This document shows positions 13,201 to 25,200 of a stretch of DNA of 64,000 nt, one piece after another. Below the pieces are notes generated by a model that saw only the letters and a program-made list of their open reading frames with translations, was not told where the DNA came from and searched no databases. Both the position numbers and the translations under genes were made by a program. Position 1 is the first letter of the stretch. Each line of letters opens with the position of its first letter. Origin of the DNA: Diadema setosum (Eukaryota; Echinodermata; Echinoidea; Diadematoida; Diadematidae); the NCBI GenBank assembly GCA_033980235.1, contig CM067072.1, positions 22,075,047-22,139,046 on the forward strand, given 5' to 3'.

Positions 13201-16200
13201 GGCCGACAATTAAAACCGGAAATTCCCATGTATTTCCTTCTAAATGTTAAGAAATTAAAAACAATTGATGGTTTTACGCTATTTCGAGGTTGCTGAATCC
13301 GAATCTGGATGATGCAACTCTTGCATCCATGAAGTTTTAGAGATATTCAAGATGGCCGCCAAAATGGCCGCCAATTAAAACCGGAAATTCCCACGTATTT
13401 CCTTAGGGTGAGATGTTGAAAACAATTGATGGTTTTGCCCTATTTCGAGGGTGCTGAATCCGAATCTGGATGATGCAACTCTTGCATCCATGAAGTTTTA
13501 GAGATATTCAAGATGGCCGCCAAAATGGCCACCAAAACCGAAAATTCCCACGTGTTTCCTTCTAAATGGTGAGAAATTGAAAACAATTGATCTTTTTAAC
13601 CCTATTTCGAGGCTGCTGAATCAGAATCTAGATGGTGCAACTCCTGCATTGTTGAAGATTTTGAGAAAGTCAATATGGCCGTTAAAATGGCCGCCCAAAA
13701 CGGAAGTTCCCGTGTATTTCCTTCTGAATGGTGACAATATGAAAGCAATTGATGGTTTTTATCTTATTTTGAGTGTGCTGAATCCGAAGCTCAGGATACA
13801 ACTCTTGCATCCTTAAGGGCTTTGAGATGATAAAGATGGTCGCCAAAAATGACCGCGAAAAACGGAAATTCATATGTAGACCCCCTGTTTCCTTCTAAAT
13901 TGTGTAAAATATAAAACAGCTGGTGGTTTTACACTATTTTGAGTTTGCTGAATTTGAAGCTCCAGTATACAGCTCTTACTTCCTCGAGGGTTTTGAGATA
14001 ATAAAGATGACCGCCAGAATGGCCCCTAAATGGCCGTCAAAAACGAAATTTTCCATGTGAGCCCTATATTACCTTCTAAATGGTGTGAAATTGAAAACAA
14101 GTGGCGGTTTCACTCTATTTCGAGGGTGCTGAATCCGAACCTGGTTGATGCAACTTTCGTGTTCTTTTTTAAGGGTTTTGAGATGTCCAAGATGACCGCC
14201 AAAATAACTGTCAAAAATTGGTAAATTTCAGGCCCTATTCAGCACCCTCGAAACTTGGTTGTTGAAATTCGTCCATTCTTTAGGGTTTTTAGACGTCCAA
14301 GATGACAGCCAAAATAAGTGGCAGAAATTCCAATGTCAATATATTTTTTCTTAATGGTAAAATTTTTAAAATAAATTGATGGTCTTACCCTATTTCGAGG
14401 ATTCTGAAGGTCTTTGAAGGTTTTCGGACATCTATAAATATCCTGTATGAACGGAAACTCCTTAACATGTTCTTATACTGAAATGGTGAAGCATTGTGCT
14501 CCAACGCGAAGCGGGAGATTAAACCCATGCAGGGTGAAAAGCAACAATTCGTATTCTTGAATTCAACTCAGTTGAGCGAATTTGTCAAATCAGCCAAAAT
14601 TTATTGAAAGTCAAAATGACAGTCACAATGGTATTGTAATATACTGAGATATTCCGATATGTCTTAAACGGAACTTTAACACGTACTGGAAAAAAGAAGA
14701 AGTGATGTTGACATCATACTGAAACGTACAAACGCAAAGAAAGATACGATTGAAAATGTCTTTATGCATAATTGTTATGAAATAATGCTTGTGGTCTCCA
14801 ATAATATGGCTCCATAGATGTAAAGTTAATCCTTTTCGGCTATCAATAGAGTAAAATTAAATTATGGCATGTGGTATTTGGTGTTGAAACTTGTCTTGTA
14901 TTCTGACGAGTCTCGCCTCGTATTCTTGTGAAACTTGTCGCATATTCTGATTAGGTCATTGGAAATGGTTGCATCCATGACCACTGTAGTAGATATCAAT
15001 AAGGGTAATTTCAAAAGCACTCTGCGCGATTATGATATTCGTAAGTACTGGATTATCAACTATTACCTTCCATGTTGTCGTTTGATTTTTATTTAGTTTT
15101 TTTTTTTCCAAGGCGCGTTACCTGTGATTTGTCCGTCCCCTCGTGTGTGTTTGTAATAGATTATATATACATATATACATACATAATGTTACATCATATT
15201 GAAGAAAAAATTGAAGCATAACAATAAAAATGTCCCACTCGTGTCTTCGACAATGTCATCAAGACCACCAATATAAACCAAATAACCAATTTGAGTGTTC
15301 ATGGATAAAGAGATTACAACTGCTCATGGATTAAGGCAGGTAATGTTGGGTAATTTCAGTACACTTCTCTACATCACTATCAAAATATGATTTAGATGAA
15401 CATGTTTTGTCCATTAATTGTTAGTGTTCAAAACTTATCCATTATATGTAGAGGAAACAGTGTAATCTTGCAATTATTCAACCGCATCTGTAGTCTTGAA
15501 GGGTTAATTATTGCTGGCACACTTGTATCGTACCAACTCAAAGATATCCAGTAGAGCTGGTTTCACTGTATATACAGCAAGTTCAAACTGTGCCATTGAC
15601 GAAAACCATCAATTGTTATCAATTTCTCACCATTTATAAGAAGGAAATACATTGGAGTTTCCGTTTCGGCGGCCATTTTGGCGGCCATTTTGACTATCTC
15701 GAGGTGCATCATCCAGATTCGGATTCAGCACCCTCGAAATAGAGTAAAACCATCTACTATTTTCTATTTCTCACCATTTAAAAGCTAATACATAGATATT
15801 TCCGGTTTTGATTGGCGGCCATTTTGGCGGCCATTTTGGCGGCCATCTTGAGTATCTCAATACCCTCAGGGATGCAAGGTTTGCATCATCCAGACTCGGA
15901 TTTAACACCATAGAAATGGGGTAGATCACATCAATTGTTTTCAATTTCTCACCATTCAGAAGGAAAAACATGGAAATTTCCGGTTTTAATTGGCGGCCAT
16001 TTTGACAGCCATTTTGAATATCTCAAAAACTTCATGGATGCATGAGTTGCATCATCCAGATTTGGATTCAGCACCTTCCAAATAGGGAGAATCATCAATT
16101 ATTTCCAATTTCACACCATTTAGAAGGAAATACGTGGGAATTTTCGGTTTTGGCGGCCATTTTGGCGGCCATCTTGAATATCTCAATATCCTCAAGGATG

Positions 16201-19200
16201 CAAGAGTTGCATCATCCAGATTCGGATTCAGCACCCTCGAAATAGGGTAAATCCATCAATTGTTTTCAATATCTCACCTTTTAGAAGGAAATACGTGGGA
16301 ATTTCCGGTTTTGGCGGCCATTTTGGCGGCCATCTTGAATATCTCAATATCCTCAAGGATGCAAGAGTTGCATCATCCAGATTCGGATTCAGCACCCTCG
16401 AAATAGGGTAAATCCATCAATTGTTTTCAATATCTCACCATTTAGAAGGAAATACGTGGGAATTTCCGGTTTTGGCGGCCATTTTGGCGGCCATCTTGAA
16501 TATCTCAAAACCCTCAAGGATACAAGAGTTGCATCATCCAGATTCGGATTCAGCACCCCCGAAATAGGGCAAAAGCATCAAAAAACATCGGGTGGACGGT
16601 AAAACAAGGTTAGGCCCAAAAAGTCGTTTTGGCACCCAGACTATATTTCGTGTAGGGAAGTCGCGTGTATCTGAACGTTTCATTTTCGTACTAACGAACC
16701 TTATGGGTGCATGGGTACAACGAACATGACCCTCACCCCCCCCCCCCCCAAAAAAAAAAGAAAGAAAGAAAGAAAGAAAGAGCTTAGTCAAACTAAGAAT
16801 CAGTCAGAATTAGTCGCTTTGAAAATTCCACGTACCGTCTGAATTATCTCTGTCCAATAAAGAAATAAACGATATGAAACTAAGAATTAAACTTATTGTC
16901 TTGTTTTAAATATTTTTTTTTTTGCTTTTCTGATTCAATAAAAAAACGGGCAGTGTAATGCGCAATTGCTGAAGAAAGAAATATATTTAATGACCAAATA
17001 ACGGCGAACAAATCCTTCTAATTTCTTTTTTTCTCTTTTGGGGGGCTAATTTTCTGTCTAATACTCAAATGGATTTTACGTACACGCAATTTTAGTGAAA
17101 CCATTTTCTTTTTTGGTCGGCATTCTACGATAAGGTTCCTGTGGGTTCCTGTTGGTTCACGCTCGCCAAAATTGCGTGATTTCTCTTAAATACTATGAAC
17201 CCGAATGATCTCTGATTGGTAATTTAGTCTATTTCATGATCAACAGTTGTTTATTTTCTGCTTGTAAAAAAACAAAACAAAACAAAACAAAAAACCACGT
17301 GAACTACTCGTACTAGTACATCGTACATATCTCTGTTTCGTTCAGCCAGTCTCACCTGCCTGGTTCAGCCCACAGAACGTGGTTCAGGCGAGCGAGCCAT
17401 GCCATAGCAATGGCGACGCACACACGGCGCACTCGCCTTTCCCACCACGTGCTCTTTCCCTGGTACGGTTACATGCAGCCAGCAGCATGATATGTGATGT
17501 ATCAGGTGACTTACTAAACGCAGTGATAACGGTACCGTACTAACAGCTAGGGTAAGGGAAACTAAAACTTTTACAAATTGCTTCAATGAAAACGGCATCG
17601 ATATATGTATACATGTTACCATTTTAACCCTAAAAGGGCCGGGGGGGGCGGAATCCGCCCCCCCCTCGACGTTTCGCGCTATAATTCTGTTACGCGAGAA
17701 GGCCTCGTCGCGAGGCTTCTTGACTTTGTTTGTTCAAGTCTCGCGCAACTTTTGAGACCAAATTTGCGACGTCCGCGCGTACTTTTGCGAAGCCACGCCC
17801 ATTTTTGTAACGGAATGTCGCCCCAAAACGGGCACAATTTTGTGATTTTGTGTACATTTCCTATGGAAAACAGTGCTCTGTTGTGAAAGTCATAAAAACC
17901 TGATTATTTTTACAATTAATCACTTTCATTGATTAGTTTTGTGCTAATTATGGTAGAAAAGTGGTCAGTGACAATTTCCAATGAAAAAACAAAGAAAAAA
18001 CAAAAGTTGAAAAACAAAGAAATACATAAGAAATTCTGAAAACAATAAGATACATAAGAATTGAAATGAATTTTGGAAGTTTTTGTGATGTACAATCGTT
18101 AAATATGCTGCAACAGATTTACAGACCAAAAATTAGACTCTCAATGCTTTTAATTAGGCTAAAATATGATCTTGAGCTTAATTTGCATAATTAATTAATT
18201 AAAATTAGAAATTGATTGTTTCAAAAAATCTTATGACACAGTCTTGTAGATTATGACGCAGGTCTCACGCATGCAAAATTTCATCGCGATCGCGCCACCG
18301 ATGGCCGAGATCTCAGGGGGGGGGGGCGGAATCTGCCCCCCCCCCCCCCCCCCCCCCCCCGGCCTGAGCATAGCCAAAAAAGCCCGGCCCCTTTAGGGTT
18401 AATATTATCATGTGTATCAGGTGAATTCCACGCCTGTCTACAGTTCTCATTCCGACCGCTGTGCTACTTGCTGTATTATTGCAGTGTGATTCTTGCGGCT
18501 GGCTAGTGGATATGTGGCCACTACACACAAGTGTGTATTCCATGTGCGCCTTGGATCACGGACGCTTCTAACGAAATTTGGACGAAACTGCCGAGCTCCG
18601 AACACGCATTTTCCGAACGAGCAACGCATTTGCCGAACGAAATTGAGCGGGCGGTCGTGCGTGAAATGCGTCCACAAAGCGTCCACAAAGCGTCAGAATC
18701 GTTGCTACTGGATCGATAACGAAAGTTCGTCCAAATTTCGTCCAGATTTCGTTGCTACTCGATCGATAACGAACTTTCGTTGGAAAACGAAATTGACGGA
18801 GGCGTTTCTTATTGCGCGTACTGTACTTCCTTAGTTTTTTGACCAAAGCTTATGAAATGTTGTTTTGACCAAAGCTTATGAAATGTTGTTTGGCGGGGTA
18901 TTTCTAGTTCCTTTAGTGGAGAATGACTTTACAGCACATAAATTGGTGATATGGTAGTAATATCTTTCAGATTTGTAAGTGTTTACTTCTGAATTGTGGA
19001 TTCAAGCACTAGTAGTCGGTCATGATTTTACATCACTCAAGATATTAAAAGTATTTGATCACCTCATGTCTTTTCAGACGTGCTGTGTAGTTTTTCTCTT
19101 CGATTGGGGAACATGAACTCATTTCAAGTTTCATTTTATATTCTGATTATTGAAATCAGTATGTCAGTATGTTGGCTCACCATGGTACAAAAAGATATAC

Positions 19201-22200
19201 TTGCTCACATTGTTTTCTCATTGTGAATCTGTTTACTCAACAATGTTCAGAATGATATATAGATTTTTTTTTTCCAAAACTTTTCTGATCTGAAGTCATG
19301 CGCAGTGTATGAAAAGCATAAATGATGTGACAGCACGCTAAGAGGCCAAAGATCACCATGTTTTATCAGTCACCAATGTTTACAAATGTATTTTTCCGGG
19401 CACCTATTATTGTTTACTCACTATTGCCTAAACTTGTGCTGATCGCAAAAACTTTTGTTAAAATGTATCTCTTCAAATTAAGTAAATAGCCCTTTACACT
19501 ACACTTTCATTTAACACCTTTTATTTTCATTTTCTTTCTTTTTTTATGGTGATGGTACACGTGTATGTGTACAAGTGCTTTTGTTACTGTAAAATGAGAA
19601 ATGTTTGTGTGGATAAAAACTTTCACAAATTTTGCGATGAGCCAAGATTCGGGAAAGCAAAATGCATGCAAAAGTGTTTGTCCCCTGGTTTGTCTACACA
19701 ATACATTGGATTCCATTGGTAATTTGTGGAAGTTTTGTCCTGCAAAAAGGGCCATCAGCTCCAATTCGCGAAAGTTTCATGCTGTGAATGTTTCTAGTTT
19801 TACAGTATTTAATTTCTCACAATTTGTCACTGCAGGTGTAAAGTGGAAAACACAAAAATCCTGGAGGAGTTGGTTGAGATCAGGGCAAAGGTGAGACTAC
19901 ATGTACATGAGATATTCCTGTTTGCTGTGTCTTTCCTTACTACTTGCTTGGCTTCCTGTAAAACCATGCAAAGTAAGCTGCCCCTTTCATTGTCTTGATA
20001 TATTTTTCCTTTCCCATCAGTGATCATCACTCTGCCTGTTCTTGTACCCTTAGGTACATTTGTGGCTCTTTGCCCTCCGTTCCAAAATTGATGTCAGTTT
20101 GCATCACAATGTGCAATGTGGATGCAAATGTTTCATGATGTGTACTGTTATGAGCTGAAGTGACTTTCAAATATATTTGTTATTGGCTTTACAACGGCAT
20201 TACATCACTGATAATTCTGAATATATTCACTGTTCATCAGACTAGAGTTATGGTATGTTGAACAATAGTACGATAACATATGAAAGTATTTTCTGTCATT
20301 GGGCTGCATGAAACTCATTACATGTCTTTTGTCATGCCAATTCCTTGGAAGAATTTTCATTTTTTCATTTTGCATCTATTTGGACAACATAAGCATAAAT
20401 TCTCAAGTATCCATGCAGAATGATTCTGTTGCAGTCTATAGATGTATCTTCAACAGATGCGTCCGCCCTTCGTAAGATCCACAGTAACAATATTCAAAGA
20501 CAGTAATAAAATATTATATATCTTATTATAATCAACCATAGTGACCATGGTATATAAACTTACTCAGATAAATGTATATAGGCACATAGCCTTCATTATT
20601 TAAAGTCAGAGGTATGTATAATTCAAATGAAACAGCTTCAAAACCCAGCTATGTATAATTTTTGTTGTTCAGTGTTCTTTATTATATCAATAAATAATGT
20701 AACATTGAAAGGCCTAGGTTGTCTCCTGGATAAAACAGGAGGCACAAGGCAACGACAAAGGACAATACAGAAAAACATGTAAATACATCTTACATACATT
20801 GTAGTAAGAAACACACTCGACAAGTACAGTTACATAATCACAAACAAATTGACAAAAAAAAAACATATATACACAAGCAAATTAAGATACTGAATATTTG
20901 ATTTCAAAACATACATTTCTATCATGTCTATAGATACTATATAATACAAGAAAAAGAACAGCAATGTCATTCTAAAAAATACTGATATTTATTTTAGACA
21001 GGTACCAGATTGAACAGAAAAATAGATAAAAATAAATAGATAACTGAATACATATAAAGGTGGAACTTATATGCTCTACGGCAGCTCGGTTTGCATGTGT
21101 GTGTTGTCAGTGTGAAGATTGTGACGGGAGTGTTGGGGGTGGGGCTCATTCCCATTTAATCTGCTACAAACTACAAATATTCAGCCATTTAAAAATCCAT
21201 CGACATAGAGGTCTGTGAAATTTTTATGTTATAGTGACAGGAAAGAGGAGTCAGCGGACATAGCATTCGTTCACTTTAATGCCTTTGATGTCGGTACCAA
21301 GCTTTCAACCTTCTGACAGGTCTTTGTCAGGGCTTTGGAAATTCAAATAATAAAAAGCATCCACTTTGCAACAAAAAGCAAAAATGATAAAGACAATAAA
21401 GGAAAAATAAAGATAGCCAAAACAGCTGCATGGCATAAATTAACATGTACTCCACCAGAACAGCAATATGACATAGACATGCATGCTGGTGTTTAACAAT
21501 AGCAGTAAAACTGCAGTTATGGCATAAATTCTTATCAGCAGTGAAATGAGAGCCTATGCGGAGAACCGACGTAGATGAACTGAATATCATCTATGTATCC
21601 AAATTGTCTCCGTGATTTTTCCAGCATGGGCTTGTTTATTGGTTCAAAGATTTCCTGTTCCTTCTCGGCAATGAACAGATTGGTGTAGGAAGGGACTACT
21701 GGAGTACCCATGGCTGTACCTTGGATTTGCAGGTAGTTGGTTCCCTAGAGTTGGAAGTTGTTCAGTGTTTAAAGGCAAGTTCCAGAAAGCGTACCAGTTG
21801 GTGTGTTGGTAGTCAAGGGTTCTCTTGATGCGAGTGGGCATTTTGAAGTGTTTCTTAAGCCTTCTGCATGGGGGATATTTGAATACAGGGAAGAAATATC
21901 AGCTGTGACTGAGATTGCATGTGGGGAGAACGGGGCAGACTCGGCATTGAGTTCTTCAATATGCTGTAAGAAATGAGTTGTGTCTCAGAGATATCACAGG
22001 ATTTTATCAATATATCAGTATGTCTTATTGTCTATCACTATGTTTCTCTCTTTATATTCTCCCACCCCCCCCCCCCCCCCCCCAGCTGGCCAAGCTACTT
22101 GGCTACTCCACCCATGCAGAGTACATCCTAGAACTGCGCATGGCGAAGACGCCCACGACTGTGTCGAGTTTCCTCAGCGGTCTGGCCGAGAAGCTGCGGG

Positions 22201-25200
22201 CCTTACAGCAGGATGAGCTACAAGGCTTCTTGAAGTACAAGGAGGAGGATGTGAGTTATCATGACAACCAAACCCCCAAAATGAGACCAAATTCCTGCAT
22301 CTGAAGATGAGAAGCAATTGTTGTATGTTCCCCTGAGCAAAACTGGTCAATATAATTACAAGAGAAGTCAAAACAAATGCCCCATTTTATATTTTATGAA
22401 CTACGTATACTTGTCATGTAGACTTCAATTTTTGTGATTGATGAAGACAGCTTGTAGGGAGGATGCTTACTCTGAAATGGAACTAATTCCTCTATGTAGA
22501 GTTCAAATGTTTGAGAAGAGAGATGGCGGGGTGTGAGGAAAAACATTTCAGCAAAATACATCTGTGCTTTGTATATTCAGTGAATTGCTGCATCATTACC
22601 CTTCATCACTATGAAACTACTGCAGTAGACTTCTTTCTTGCTCTGGCAGAATCTGCAGTGCAGTAGAATGAGTCTTGTAGCTGATATCATGGAATGAATG
22701 TCAATGGATGTTTGATTTCGCTTGTGAGCTGTGATCCTTTGAACAATTCTGTAATTGATTGGTATTCATCTCTTTCATGTGGCCCCACACAGTGTAAGAA
22801 GTATGGCTATCCTTATGATGGTAAGATCAACCTGTGGGACATGCGCTACTTTATGAACATGGCCGAGGAGAAGCGTTACTCTGTTGACCACAACAAGCTC
22901 AAGGAGTACTTCCCACTGGAGAAGGTCATCCAGGGTTCACTGGACATCTATCAGGTCAGTTGGTCAGGTAAAGGACATCAAATTAGTAGTGACCATTGAC
23001 CCCTTTTGGGACATCTGCCAGGTCAGTTGGCCAGGAATAGGATATCAAATTGATAGTGACCATTGACCAGAAAGCCCCATAGCCTTGTGCGCACTGTCCA
23101 AATTCCCCAGCACAAACAAGGTTAACTCTTTATGTGCCACGTTCGCACGCCTGACTCAGTCGACGTGCCAACTTAGCATATCCTGCTCAAACACACAAAC
23201 CCGCCCCAACAGATCGATAAATCGCCAAATGCTACAGTAATGAAAGCGTTTCTCATGATTCCGTTCCTTTCGCACATAGTTTTGCATTTTATGTGGTGAA
23301 TGACTAGCAAGCGGTGTTCCCTACTGGATTCTGCGTTTAAATTCTAAGTTTTTGTCACTGTTTTGTGTGCAAAAGTTATGCCTTCACAATAATGTACCCA
23401 TTAGTCATTTGAAAAGAAAATAATCAGATTTGTCATGCAGTTTACATCAAAGGGAAGCTTGGCATTTTCTCCACAACATTGCTCACTGCATGTCCAGCTT
23501 CACAAAAATATGTAAAAGTTACATAGATTTAAAAAACAGAATGTTTTCCCAACGCATGACGATGTTGCTGTCTCAGAATAATGTGGCACACAGAGGATGT
23601 ACACCATGGCACATAAAGAGCTAAATGGATTAAAGTCGAAGTACTCATGCAAAACATTAATTGTAGTTTATTTTCTGCCATTACTTGATTCTACTCAGTT
23701 AAAATCAAAAGAGTGATATCTCAGAGTGATTTTGCTCTTTAGCATACATATATACAGCTACTTTCTACTTTGTCCAACTTCATGACTTTACAAAAATTGC
23801 TTTATACAGAAGATTATGCCCTATGTAGAGTGACAAATGACTCTCCAAGGGATTCCTCTTACAGGCCTATTTGTCTTCATATGACTGCTGTCATACTCAG
23901 TGACTTTTGATATAATTTTTTTGTTTGAATCTGTCTACATAGATCTGCTTCTGTTTTCACTTGTTGTCTTTCTGAATCCAGAATCTGCTTGGACTGAAGT
24001 TTGAAGAGGTTCCAAAGGACCAGGCTCCAGTATGGAATGATGATGTTCAGATGGTAAGTGGAAGGCTTCATTTTTGTTGGAATGCATTGTTATTGTTGTT
24101 GTTGTTGTTGGGTTTTTTTTTCAAAGAAGCTGCAGAGCTGTATGTATGTTAGGATGCTACTATGAATGTGCTTGTGCTGTTTCATGATGCACAAAATTGT
24201 CATCAGCAGGTATTTTATTTACTGATCTAACTACACATTTGTTGCTACCTGAATACATTTTTTTTTTTTCAGTCAGTATGTGTTTCTGCGGATAAAAACC
24301 CCCACAAGATTTTTGTCCTTGTACTCAGAATTGTACAGATGTTGTTGCAGAAGGACTGCAATGTGCACCTTTCTTAGGAAGCACAAGCACATTTATCTTA
24401 TTGTTCACTCATTGCCTTCATTTGTATGATATCTCACTATCTTATCATGCACTTGCAAATTGATCTTCCAGTACCAACTTTCAAACATGTTTTATACCTC
24501 ACAAATAAAAGCACAGTGCACTACATGTGGTCCTTTCTTTAATGAGTGATTCATATTTCTCTCTTTTTTTGGGTTGTAACAGTTCAGTGTGACAGACACA
24601 GAGACCAACCAGTTCCTGGGCTTCTTCTACTTGGACCTGTTCCCAAGAGAAGGGAAATTCAGCCATGCTGCCTGCTTTGGGCTCCAGGTATGTCTTCTTA
24701 AGCCAACTTTTCAATCTTTAGTCGCTGTTAACTTTAAAAAGAGTGTGAGGAGAAGACATGAATAAGAGATAATTTGACATGAGAACCATTTAGCTGCAGG
24801 CAAGGATGCTAAGGGGGTGTTGCAAGAAAGTTGCAATCAATTGCAACTTGCAACTGATTGTCACTGGCCAATCAAAATCATTGTTGCATGCATGTCTTCT
24901 TAATAGGGCAGACACTGAGCCAATCAGAATGGTTGTTTCAAAATTAGCAATTATTTGCAAGTGATTGCAACTTTCTTACAACACCCCATAAGACTTGGAT
25001 TTGTCCCGTAAGACCACATAAAATCAGAAAAGACTTCAGTTGTGAAGGATTTGGTGTATTTACTGAGTGACATAATTGTACTGAATTTGGGAATTTGGGA
25101 ATGGACATTTGGTCTAGAATCTTTGCACTGTGTTGCTAAATAGTATTGAAATGAAGTACATGTACAAGGGAAATGGTTGCTATGCTTTAGTAAATGACTA

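Larger units (their letters stand above)
11248..16642. mobile_element. 5.4-kb foldback element with satellite arms
   Basis: The outer ends are perfect inverted repeats at the tip (AGTCTGGGTGCCA), followed by CTAACCTTGTTTTACCGTC-type sequence and CCTATTTCGGGGGTGCTGAA on both sides. The 5-bp target duplication ATATT lies at 11243-11247 and 16643-16647. The left arm (to about 14420) and right arm (from about 15598) are tandem arrays of a roughly 163-bp monomer in opposite orientation. The middle (14421-15597) is unique AT-rich DNA with no ORF. This is the architecture of sea urchin TU and Drosophila FB elements; relation to them by sequence is not shown. Confidence 0.88.
5970..18823. mobile_element. 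12.85-kb DNA element with TA target duplication, non-autonomous or decayed
   Basis: The left end is CAGTACGCGCAATAGAAAAC and the right end, reversed, is CAGTACGCGCAATAAGAAAC, so the terminal inverted repeats are about 23 bp with two mismatches. TA lies on both sides (5968-5969 and 18824-18825). Removing the element and one TA restores AACTACTTCCTTAGTTTTTT, the same phrase (GAACTACTTCCTCAGTTTTC) found at about 5317-5336 in the interrupted repeat. This fixes both boundaries. Subterminal parts share CGTCCAAATTTCGTCC. No transposase-length ORF survives. The interior holds direct repeats, a hAT-like element, a foldback element and a TTAA element. CAGT ends with a TA target suggest Tc1/mariner/pogo affinity, but the superfamily is unassigned. 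Confidence 0.8.
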
